A program made the translations under genes and the position numbers. Below the pieces are notes generated by a model. The model made no database searches. It was not told the DNA's origin and saw nothing but the letters and a program-made list of their open reading frames with translations. A stretch of DNA of 64,000 bases from Thermasporomyces composti (GTDB lineage Bacteria > Actinomycetota > Actinomycetes > Propionibacteriales > Actinopolymorphaceae), in contig NZ_QTUC01000001.1 in assembly GCF_003386795.1 (NCBI RefSeq), forward strand, positions 2,976,001 to 3,040,000. The letters are read 5' to 3'. Of the stretch, positions 53,845-61,828 are shown one piece after another; positions within the stretch are counted from its first letter, which is position 1, and every line of letters starts with the position of its first letter.

Positions 53845-55956
53845 ATGCGCCAGGTGGCGTTTCCCGGTGTGGCGTCTCGCGGTGTGGCTGGCGTCGTCGC
53901 GACGGTCCTCGCACTCGTCGCGACGGTTCTCCTCACACCGTCCTCGGTCGCCCACGCGGCGACCGACACCTCGCCGGCGTGGAGCGGCTCGGCGTCGGTG
54001 GTGTCGGAGGCGTCGGCGTCCTCGGTCGAGGGCCGGTGCACCGACGCGGGCGTGCGGACGTTTGGCCCGGCCTCGACGACGGCGGCGATCGTCGGCGCGA
54101 CCGTCCACGACGACAACGTGTACGTGGTCAGTCGGGGTCTCGTGCCGCCGGTGCTCGCCGAGATCGACGGCGCGACGAAGAAGGTGGTCCGCACCGTCGA
54201 GCTCCCCAGTGGGGAGGGTGGCTGGGCCACCACCGTGTCGGGCGGCCAGATCTACGTGGGTATGTACCCCGTACCAGACGTCCACCGATTCGATCCAGCC
54301 ACGGGCGAGGTGCTGACGGTGGCGCGGCTCGGCGGCTCGTCTGGCTACGTCTGGGCGTTGACCACCGCGCCTGACGGCACCGTCTACGCGGCCACCTATC
54401 CCGACGGTGGAATCTGGGAGATCCGGACCGACACGCATGAGGCTGTCCTCATCGCGCGACCCGTTCCCGGGGCGCAATACGCGCGATACATCGCAGCCGA
54501 CGACACGCACGTCTACGCCTCCGTCTACACCCCTGGGCGACTCGTGGCGATCGACCGACGTGACCACTCGGTCCGCTACCTCAACCCACCCGAGCTCGGT
54601 GACCAGAGCTATGGGCCGATCACGGTCGACGGCGATCGGCTCATCACCACCTCGTCCCACAAGCTCATCACCATGCGCACCGACGGCTCCGAGGTGCTGA
54701 TGGTCGAGCTGCCGGACTCCGAGGTGCTCATCGACGCTCTCGCGGTCGGCCCGGACGCCACGATCTACGCCACGACTCGTCGGTCCGGCAGCCTCTACCG
54801 CTACCGCCCGGGAGCCACCGAGATGGAGCGAATCGCGACACCAGCGCCCTACGACGAGCACCGAGCCATCGTTCTCCTCGACGAGAGCACCATGGTCGGT
54901 GCGGCCGGCAGTGGCGCCGTGTGGTGGCTGGACGTGAACGGTGGAACGTTCACCTACGTCGACCTGATCGAGGCCGGCTTTCCGCCCGGACCGGAGCGCC
55001 CTCAAGCCATCGCGGTGACGGACGACGGCACTGTGTACGTCGGCGGCCACTGGGCGGTCGAGGTCCACCAGCCGAGCACGGGGACGTCGACACGTGTCCG
55101 CGTACCGGGCGAGGTGAAGGCCATGCTGGTCCACGACGGGCTGGTTTACATGGCGCTGTATCCGAGCACGGAGCTCGTCGCCTTGGATACCGCGACGCTG
55201 GAGGTCCACCGGTTCGGGACGATCCTGCACGACCAGCAGCGTCCGTGGGACATGGACTACGACGAGCGCACCGGTCTCATCGTCGTCGCCTCCGCGCCGG
55301 GCACTGGCCTGCTCGAGGGTGCGTTGACGGTGTTCGATCCTCGAACCGGCGACATGGACGTCTACCCCGGCATCATCGAGGGGCAGTCCATCATGTCCGT
55401 GGATGCCGTCGACGGAGTGGCGTACCTGGGTGGAGACGTGCTTGGCGGAGGCGGCGTGTCGCCCACCCGCGACAGCGCGTCCGTCGTGGCGTTCGATCTG
55501 CGAACTCGTTCGGTGCTGTGGGAGATCCAACCTTTGCCTGGCCACCGCACCACGCAGGACGTCATCGTCGATCGCGGCATCCTGTACGGCGTCATGAAGC
55601 GAGAGGCTGGGACGTGGTTCGCGCTCGACCTACCGAGCCGGACCGTGCGACAGCAGGGCTTCATCGGCAGCTATGGCGAGACGTTCGTCCACCGCGGACG
55701 AGTCTTCGCCACCGTCTTCACCGGTCAGATCTTTCAGCTCGGACCCAGCCTGTCCGAGCCACTCGTCGTCGCGGATGGGCTCGGCGACATGTGGTACACG
55801 AACCCACAGCTGGCCCCCGAGGCCGGCTGGTATGGCTGGGGGATCAAGGATCGGGACCTCGCGTGGATTCGCATCGATCCACGGTGCGGAGTGCCCGTCT
55901 CCGAGGCCGGCGCGCTACGGGACGATGCCGCCGTTCGGATCGGCGACGTCATGTGA
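53845..55956 (+). CDS. Secreted beta-propeller protein of unknown function
   Basis: This 703-residue protein has a signal peptide (MRQVAFPGVASRGVAGVVATVLALVATVLL, site near AHAA). Repeated NHL/PQQ/SMP-30-like blades follow: ATIVGATVHDDNVYVVSRG, GQIYVGMYPVPDVHRFDPATG, PDGTVYAATYPDGGIWEI, DDGTVYVGGHWAVEVHQPST and LVYMALYPSTELVALDTATL. No catalytic residues or anchor are visible. It may bind or cleave an extracellular ligand. AGGGGG lies 8 nt before the ATG. It is 80 bp downstream of the amidase. Confidence 0.8.
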   Translation: MRQVAFPGVASRGVAGVVATVLALVATVLLTPSSVAHAATDTSPAWSGSASVVSEASASSVEGRCTDAGVRTFGPASTTAAIVGATVHDDNVYVVSRGLVPPVLAEIDGATKKVVRTVELPSGEGGWATTVSGGQIYVGMYPVPDVHRFDPATGEVLTVARLGGSSGYVWALTTAPDGTVYAATYPDGGIWEIRTDTHEAVLIARPVPGAQYARYIAADDTHVYASVYTPGRLVAIDRRDHSVRYLNPPELGDQSYGPITVDGDRLITTSSHKLITMRTDGSEVLMVELPDSEVLIDALAVGPDATIYATTRRSGSLYRYRPGATEMERIATPAPYDEHRAIVLLDESTMVGAAGSGAVWWLDVNGGTFTYVDLIEAGFPPGPERPQAIAVTDDGTVYVGGHWAVEVHQPSTGTSTRVRVPGEVKAMLVHDGLVYMALYPSTELVALDTATLEVHRFGTILHDQQRPWDMDYDERTGLIVVASAPGTGLLEGALTVFDPRTGDMDVYPGIIEGQSIMSVDAVDGVAYLGGDVLGGGGVSPTRDSASVVAFDLRTRSVLWEIQPLPGHRTTQDVIVDRGILYGVMKREAGTWFALDLPSRTVRQQGFIGSYGETFVHRGRVFATVFTGQIFQLGPSLSEPLVVADGLGDMWYTNPQLAPEAGWYGWGIKDRDLAWIRIDPRCGVPVSEAGALRDDAAVRIGDVM

Positions 55957-55979
55957 CCGCCGCACGAGAACGGCCACGA

Positions 55980-56009
55980 GGCGGTGAGGGCGTCAGTGTC
56001 CTCACCGCC
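55980..56009 (+). terminator. Terminator after the propeller gene
   Basis: A 10-bp stem, GGCGGTGAGG (55980-55989) with CCTCACCGCC (56000-56009), and a 10-nt loop start 24 bp after the stop codon. Confidence 0.7.
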
Positions 56010-56050
56010 GCAGATGACCACAGTTGACCCACCCGGCGAGGGCCCTCTTG

Positions 56051-56071
56051 CGCACCCGCCGTGCGGGTGCG
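56051..56071 (+). other. Leader hairpin before the orphan binding protein
   Basis: A perfect 9-bp stem, CGCACCCGC (56051-56059) with GCGGGTGCG (56063-56071) and a 3-nt loop, ends 38 bp before the next start codon. It may be a second terminator, or part of the 5' leader if transcription starts upstream of it. Confidence 0.5.
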
Positions 56072-56108
56072 ACGGTGCTTGTCATCGGAGAACGTGCCGG
56101 GAGACGCG

Positions 56109-58076
56109 ATGGATGCCAAGCACGGCGAGACCCGTGGGATGTCCCGGAAAGATCTGCTGCGAGCCAGCGGGATCGTGAGTCTGGTGACCTTCGGTCTACC
56201 AGGGTGTCAATTCCTGTCGACCGACCCGGACACTCGAGGGCGGTCTGGAGACGGGGAGGCGGCCCGTGGCGTGGAAGCGCCCGAGCTCGCGCGTAAGGTG
56301 AAGGCGGGCGAGCTTCCTCCTGTCAAGGAGCGTCTGCCCGAGAACCCGGCCGTCGTCCAGCCCGTGGAGCGCCCTGGCCAGTACGGTGGGGAGTGGCACA
56401 CGCTGTTGCAGGGCAGTGCGGACACCTCGTGGGCGGCGCGGATCCTCTTCTACGACTACTTGCTCCGCTGGGATCCAGAGTGGACCCGGGTGCTCCCGAA
56501 TCTGGCCGAGGAGTTCGAGGCAAGCGACGACGCCACTGCCTACACGTTCCGCCTGCGGCGTGGTGTCAAGTGGTCGGACGGTGCGCCGTTCACCGCTGAC
56601 GACATCGTCTTCGCGCAGAACGACGTGCTCAGCAATCCCGAGCTGTACCCCGTTCCGCCGTGGCCGGGGCGGGCGGAGAAGGTCGACGACATCACCGTCC
56701 GGATCACGCTGGATGAGCCGGACGGCTTGTTCCTGCAGCGTCAGTGCACCGCGTTGGGGCGCCACCTCATCGGACACCCCCGACACTACGCCCAGCGCTT
56801 CCACGCGGCCTACAACCCTGACGCCGACGAGATGGCGAAAGCCGAGGGGTTCGAGGACTGGGTCGCGTGGTACGGAGCGAAGCTCGACCCCTACCGCAAT
56901 GTCGAGCTCCCTGTGCTGTCGGCGTGGAAGTTCACGAGCGCGCCGGGGAGTGGCACCCGCGCCGTCGCCGAGCGAAACCCGTACTACTGGAAGGTGGACA
57001 CCGAGGGACGTCAGCTTCCCTACATCGACCGCGTCGTCTTCGAGTTGATCAACGACGTGCAGGTCATGGTCACCAAGGCGATCGCGGGTGACTTCGACAT
57101 CCACTGCCGGCACTTCAACACGCTCACCAACAAGCCGGTGCTGGCGCGGGGCCGAAGCCGGGGCAACTACGACTTCTTCGCCCTGCGGTCAGGATCGATG
57201 AACCACACGCTGATCCAGCTCAACCTGACGCACAAGGATCCGGTCCTCCGAGAGGCCTTCCAGAACAAGGACTTTCGCATCGGACTGTCGCACGCGATCA
57301 ACCGCCAGGAGATCATCGACGCCGCCTTCCAGAAGCAAGGACGACCCTGGCAAGCCGCTCCACGGCCGGAGTCGGAGTTCTTCGACGAGGAGATGGCCAC
57401 CCAGTACCTGGAGTACGACGTGGAGTTGGCCAACCGCTACCTCGACAAGGCCGGTTACGCCGCCCGAGACGGGGAGGGTCGTCGACTCCGACCGGACGGC
57501 AAGCCGCTGGCCTTCACCCTCGAGTTCAGCGCGGAGCTGCGCCCGGAGTGGGCCGACACCGCCCACATGATCGCGGCCTACTGGAAGGCCGTCGGCTTGG
57601 ACGTCATGGCGCAGCCACGCAGCCGCTCCCTGTGGATCGAGCGCGTGGCGGCCAACGAGCACGACGTCGTGATCTGGCAGGGCGACCAGGGTGGGTACAA
57701 CGCGATGGCCACCCTGCTGGAGCCGTTCTACTTCTTCCCGCAGCTCCCCGGCGGGTCACGGTTCGCGGTTCGCTGGGCCGAGTGGTACCAGACCGGTGGC
57801 GCGTCGGGGGAGGAGCCGCCGGAGTTCAACAAGCGTCAGATGGCCTTGTACGACGAGATCCTCGCCACCACCGACCAGGAGCGCCAGTTCGTGCTGATGA
57901 AGGAGATCCTGGCCATCGCCAAGGAGAACTTCCAGGTGATCGGAGTCGGACTCGAGGCCAATGGTTACGGGATCGTCAAGAACAACGTCCGTAACGTTCC
58001 CGCGGAGATGATCGACACCTACACGGTGCAGACGCCGGGGCACACCCATCCTGAGCAGTACTTCATCGAATCGTAG
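56109..58076 (+). CDS. Family-5 extracellular solute-binding lipoprotein (orphan)
   Basis: This 655-residue SBP_bac_5 protein has a lipoprotein signal (ASGIVSLVTFGLPGC, Cys near residue 35). It shows the family layout of peptide, nickel or opine-binding proteins: VLPNLAEEFEASDDATAYTFRLRRGVKWSDGAPFTADDIVFAQND, and a late EFSAELRPEWADTAHMIAAYWKAVGLDV. Permease or ATPase partners for this family are absent here. The next genes encode a sugar importer of a different type, so it is an orphan receptor. GGGAG precedes the ATG; MSRKDLL at codon 11 is an alternative start. Confidence 0.88.
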   Translation: MDAKHGETRGMSRKDLLRASGIVSLVTFGLPGCQFLSTDPDTRGRSGDGEAARGVEAPELARKVKAGELPPVKERLPENPAVVQPVERPGQYGGEWHTLLQGSADTSWAARILFYDYLLRWDPEWTRVLPNLAEEFEASDDATAYTFRLRRGVKWSDGAPFTADDIVFAQNDVLSNPELYPVPPWPGRAEKVDDITVRITLDEPDGLFLQRQCTALGRHLIGHPRHYAQRFHAAYNPDADEMAKAEGFEDWVAWYGAKLDPYRNVELPVLSAWKFTSAPGSGTRAVAERNPYYWKVDTEGRQLPYIDRVVFELINDVQVMVTKAIAGDFDIHCRHFNTLTNKPVLARGRSRGNYDFFALRSGSMNHTLIQLNLTHKDPVLREAFQNKDFRIGLSHAINRQEIIDAAFQKQGRPWQAAPRPESEFFDEEMATQYLEYDVELANRYLDKAGYAARDGEGRRLRPDGKPLAFTLEFSAELRPEWADTAHMIAAYWKAVGLDVMAQPRSRSLWIERVAANEHDVVIWQGDQGGYNAMATLLEPFYFFPQLPGGSRFAVRWAEWYQTGGASGEEPPEFNKRQMALYDEILATTDQERQFVLMKEILAIAKENFQVIGVGLEANGYGIVKNNVRNVPAEMIDTYTVQTPGHTHPEQYFIES

Positions 58077-58468
58077 CCCGGGTCGGAGCACTGTCGCGGC
58101 ACACGAGGGATCCGGGGGAACGGGGAAACAGCCGTACGGCCCTTGTTGCGACCCTCGCGAACGTCGGAGGTGGCGGAGGTGTCATGGGGATGGCCGATGT
58201 CGGACTCCGGCGTGACAGATTTCGGCCACATTGCGTTCCGTCCGCTCCTTGCCACCAGGCCTTACAACGCTGCAACATGCCGGGTCATAGGTGTGCGGGG
58301 GCGATCGGCCTCGACGGTCGGCCGTGGGGTACTGGGAGGGGCTTGCGGTTCGGTGTGTGCTCGGACGTCGACCCTGGCGAACGCTCGCCGTGACCACGCG
58401 AGCGACACGTCATCGCACCCTGTCATGGTCTGTGTGAGCGTCCCGATGACCAACGGCTTGGAGAAGCC
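58077..58468. other. 392-bp intergenic region with possible LacI-type site
   Basis: No protein-like frame is visible here. It must hold the promoter of the importer operon. TTACAACGCTGCAA (58262-58275) is an imperfect palindrome (5 of 7 pairs) with a CG centre, as in LacI-family operators. A 10-bp palindrome GCCGTACGGC is at 58131-58140. Both are weak signals. Confidence 0.35.
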
Positions 58469-59794
58469 ATGAGCACAGCACGGCGAGATGTCCACCGCGT
58501 CAGTCGCCGAGGACTCCTCCTGGGAGGTGCGGCGTTCGCGGGTGCCACCATGCTCGGCGGCTGCGGAGGCTCGGTGTTCCGTGGTGGCGGCAAGGTGCGC
58601 TACTGGAACCTCTTCGGTGGCGGCGACGGCGTCCGCATGGTCGAGATGCAGAACGCGTTCCGTGAGCAGCACCCGGAGATCAACCTCGAGGCGGTGACGC
58701 TGTCGTGGGGCGCGCCCTACTACACCAAGCTCGCGATGGCGGCGGCCGGTGGCCGAGCACCTGAGGTCGCGGTAGCCCACCTGACCAGGCTCCCGCAGTA
58801 CGCCGAGGACCTGCTGGATCCGTTCGACCTCGACCTGCTGGCCGAGTTCGATGTGCGGCCCGAGCACTTCCCCTCGGTGCTGCTGGAGCACGCCACGTAC
58901 GGCGACAAGCTCATGGCGGTGCCCCTCGACGTCCACACCATCGTCCTCTACGTCAACCGACCGCTGGTCGAGCAAGCTGGCCTGCTCGCCAGCCCGGACG
59001 CCCTGGTGGAGCTCAGCAGCCCGGAAGACTTCCTGTCCGCTCTGGACGAGCTGTCCGAGGTGGCGGGAGGCGTGGCGCTGGCCACCGCGAACGACACGGC
59101 GACGCTGTGGCGGTGCTTCTGGACCTTCTACCGTCAAGCAGGCGGCGACATCGTGCTCCCCGAGGGCGGCACGGTGGAGTACGACCGGGAACGGATGCGC
59201 GAAGTCCTCGAATTCTGGTTGCAGGTCTTCGACGGCAAGCGCGCCTCGGCGACGATGGACTACGGCGCCGGCGTCGCGGCGTTCGCCAGCGGCGAGACAC
59301 CGCTGCTGGTGAACGGGAACTGGGAGCTGCCGACCTTCGTCACCGCCCAAGAGGAGACCGGCAAGCCGGACTTCACGATGGTCCCGATACCGGCGCTGTT
59401 CGGGCCGGAGCCGTTGGTCTTCGCCGACTCCCACGCGCTGGTGCTGCCACGCCAGTGGTCCCGTGACCCCGAGACGGATCGCTCTGCCTACTTGTTCATC
59501 TCCAGCCTGCTCAAGGACATCACGTGGGCGGGAGGCGGGCACGTCCCGGCGTACCAGCCACTCGCCACGAGCGAGGAGTACCTCGAGCTGCGTCCTCAGT
59601 CGAACTACCGCGGAGCGGCCGAGGTGGCGCAGCTCGACCCTCCGGCATGGTTCAGCGGAGCCGGCTCGGAGTTCGAGAACCAGCTGGGTCAGGCGCTCTT
59701 CGCGGTCTACCGGAGGACGCTCACGCCTGACGAAGGGATGGACCAGTTCGAAGCGGCGATGAACAAGCTGCTGAAGACTCCCTCGCCCGTCTAA
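58469..59794 (+). CDS. Sugar ABC transporter substrate-binding lipoprotein
   Basis: This 441-residue family-1 binding protein has a Tat/lipoprotein signal (VSRRGLLLGGAAFAGATMLGGC). Family segments are KVRYWNLFGGGDGVRMVEMQNAFREQHPEINLEAV, PEVAVAHLTRLPQYAEDLLD and AFASGETPLLVNGNWELPTF. It is first gene of an operon with two permeases (70-nt gap). GAG precedes the ATG. Substrate unknown. Confidence 0.9.
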   Translation: MSTARRDVHRVSRRGLLLGGAAFAGATMLGGCGGSVFRGGGKVRYWNLFGGGDGVRMVEMQNAFREQHPEINLEAVTLSWGAPYYTKLAMAAAGGRAPEVAVAHLTRLPQYAEDLLDPFDLDLLAEFDVRPEHFPSVLLEHATYGDKLMAVPLDVHTIVLYVNRPLVEQAGLLASPDALVELSSPEDFLSALDELSEVAGGVALATANDTATLWRCFWTFYRQAGGDIVLPEGGTVEYDRERMREVLEFWLQVFDGKRASATMDYGAGVAAFASGETPLLVNGNWELPTFVTAQEETGKPDFTMVPIPALFGPEPLVFADSHALVLPRQWSRDPETDRSAYLFISSLLKDITWAGGGHVPAYQPLATSEEYLELRPQSNYRGAAEVAQLDPPAWFSGAGSEFENQLGQALFAVYRRTLTPDEGMDQFEAAMNKLLKTPSPV

Positions 59795-59864
59795 TGTCGT
59801 CTCGAGTTAGCTCACGGACGCGTGCGATGACCGGTGCTCGCCTCACGCGACGAGGAGGTGCGGC

Positions 59865-60797
59865 ATGGCCGCCCAGGAAGTGGTAGCTCAACAGCAGTCG
59901 GCCACAGTACCAGTGACGGGGTCGGTACGGCGACGGGTACCGACCGGCCTGTGGTTCATCCTGCCGTTCTTCGTCCTCTACGTCGCGTTCCTCATCGTCC
60001 CGGTGTTCTTGGGGCTGGGTATCAGCTTCTTCAACACCAGTCTCTCCGGTGGCCTCGGTGAGTTCGTGGGCTTCGCGAACTACGCGGAGCTGTTCGCCGA
60101 CGAGGCCGTCTGGGACAGCTTGTGGAACACGGTCAAGTTCACCCTGCTGAGCACGCCACCCTTGGTGGTGCTGGCGTTGGTGATGGCGCTGCTCACCAAC
60201 AACGCGATGCCGGCGCGGTGGCTGCTGCGGCTCTCCTACTTCATGCCGTTCCTCGTCCCCGTCACGGTCGTGACGACGGTGTGGTCGTGGATGTTCCGCA
60301 CCGACTTCGGCTTCGTCAACGGCATGCTCGAGGCTATCGGGCTGGAGAAGGTCGACTGGCTCGGTCAGCCCGGGACGGCCATGATCTCGATCGTCATCAC
60401 GACCACGTGGTGGACGATCGGCTTCAACTACCTGCTCTACCTTGCCGGTTTGCAGCAGATCCCGCCGGAGCTGTACGAGGCGTCGGCGATCGACGGTGCC
60501 AACGCGTGGAAGCAGTTCACCAACATCACCCTGCCTCTGCTCGGTCGGGTGACCGGTCTGATCCTGGTGCTGCAGCTCATCGCGAGCCTGAAGGTCTTCG
60601 ACCAGATCTACCTGCTCACCGGCGGCGGCCCGAACTTCTCGACCCGCCCGATCCTCGAGTACGTCTACGACATGGGCTTCACCGGGTTCCGGCTGGGCTA
60701 CGCGTCGGCGATCTCCTACGTGTTCTTCCTCATCATCTTGGTGTTCGCCTTCATCCAGGTGCGGCTGTTCTCGTCGAAGGAAGGATCCGGCCGATGA
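59865..60797 (+). CDS. CUT1-type sugar ABC permease (MalF/UgpA-like)
   Basis: This 310-residue permease has helix 1 at GLWFILPFFVLYVAFLIVPVFL and FVGFANYAELFADEAVWDSLWNTVKFTLL. Its EAA loop (QIPPELYEASAIDGANAWKQFTNITLP) and TGGGPNFSTRPILEYVYDMGF are typical of the family. It overlaps the next permease by 4 nt (ATGA). Confidence 0.92.
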   Translation: MAAQEVVAQQQSATVPVTGSVRRRVPTGLWFILPFFVLYVAFLIVPVFLGLGISFFNTSLSGGLGEFVGFANYAELFADEAVWDSLWNTVKFTLLSTPPLVVLALVMALLTNNAMPARWLLRLSYFMPFLVPVTVVTTVWSWMFRTDFGFVNGMLEAIGLEKVDWLGQPGTAMISIVITTTWWTIGFNYLLYLAGLQQIPPELYEASAIDGANAWKQFTNITLPLLGRVTGLILVLQLIASLKVFDQIYLLTGGGPNFSTRPILEYVYDMGFTGFRLGYASAISYVFFLIILVFAFIQVRLFSSKEGSGR

Positions 60798-61687
60798 GCG
60801 CGACGACGACCATCCCGACGTCCCAGCGACAGGCCGCCAGGGAGCTCACCGGGCCTCGGATCTTCACGCCGAAGGTCGGTCGGGTCCTGATGTGGATCGC
60901 CGCGGCCGTGTTGGCTGTGCTCTGGTTGCTGCCTGTGCTGTGGGCGTTCGACACCTCGCTCAAGCCGGAGTCGGAGACGACGGTCTATCCGCCGACCTGG
61001 ATCCCGAGCCGGTTCACTGCCGAGGCCTACTCGGCCGTTCTGGCCCAAGGGGACGTGCTCGTGTGGTTCGGCAACTCCGTCATCGTCTCCACCGCCGTGA
61101 CCGTCATGACGGTGCTGACCTCGGCGTGGGCCGGTTACGCCTTCTCCCGGCTGCCCTTTCGGGGGATGAACATCCTCTACGCGATCACCATCGCCGGCAT
61201 CATCGTGCCCGGCAACGTGCTCGTGGTGCCGCTGTTCCAGGAGATGCTCGCCCTTCGGATGGTCGACACCTACTGGGGCATCATCCTGCCCCAGGTGGCC
61301 GCGCCGGTCATGGTCTTCATCTTGAAGAAGTTCTTCGACGCGCTGCCGAAGGAGCTCGAGGAGGCGGCGCTCGTCGATGGTGCGAGCCGGTGGCGCATCT
61401 TCTGGCAGATCGTCATGCCGCTGTCGCGGCCGATCCTCGCGGCCGTGTCGATCTTCACCTTCATCGGGGCGTGGAACAACTTCTTCTGGCCGTTCCTCGT
61501 CACCTCCGACCCTGACCTGATGACGCTGCCTGTCGGTCTGGCGAACGTGCAGTCGTCGTACGGTCTGCGGTACGCCCAGATCATGGCGGCCGCCATGATC
61601 GCCGCAGTGCCGCTCGTGGTGGTCTTCATCTTCTTCCAGCGGCAGATCATCCGCGGCGTTGCGACGGCCGGCCTCGGCGGCACGTGA
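60794..61687 (+). CDS. CUT1-type sugar ABC permease (MalG/UgpE-like)
   Basis: This 297-residue permease has the short-loop MalG layout: VLAVLWLLPVLWAFDTSLKPESET, VWFGNSVIVSTAVTVMTVL and the docking loop ALPKELEEAALVDGASRWRIFWQIVMP. It is translationally coupled to the preceding permease. No ATPase gene follows. The operon ends at the hairpin at 61728. Confidence 0.92.
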   Translation: MSATTTIPTSQRQAARELTGPRIFTPKVGRVLMWIAAAVLAVLWLLPVLWAFDTSLKPESETTVYPPTWIPSRFTAEAYSAVLAQGDVLVWFGNSVIVSTAVTVMTVLTSAWAGYAFSRLPFRGMNILYAITIAGIIVPGNVLVVPLFQEMLALRMVDTYWGIILPQVAAPVMVFILKKFFDALPKELEEAALVDGASRWRIFWQIVMPLSRPILAAVSIFTFIGAWNNFFWPFLVTSDPDLMTLPVGLANVQSSYGLRYAQIMAAAMIAAVPLVVVFIFFQRQIIRGVATAGLGGT

Positions 61688-61727
61688 CGGGCCCCGGTCG
61701 AGAGGGAGGTCGACAGTTCGACAGGTG

Positions 61728-61756
61728 TGGGGGTCTCAGCGATGGCTGAGGCCCCC
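61728..61756. terminator. Bidirectional terminator hairpin
   Basis: TGGGGGTCTCAGC (61728-61740) pairs with GCTGAGGCCCCCA (61744-61756) over 13 bp with one G-T pair and a 3-nt loop. It lies between the importer operon and the convergent heparinase-family gene. Confidence 0.75.
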
Positions 61757-61828
61757 AGCCTCATGAAGGACTCCTGCGACGGTGCGCGCGACGAGGACGA
61801 CGGAAGTGTCGCGCCACGCGGAGCCCCG

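Noticed and set aside
53662-55545. A 627-codon minus-strand frame opposite the secreted propeller
   Set aside because: Repeated Arg/His/Val runs without structure; the plus strand has a signal peptide and regular blades.
58131-58140. GCCGTACGGC palindrome as an operator
   Set aside because: A GC-rich 10-bp palindrome is expected by chance in such DNA and nothing else supports it; mentioned only in the intergenic entry.
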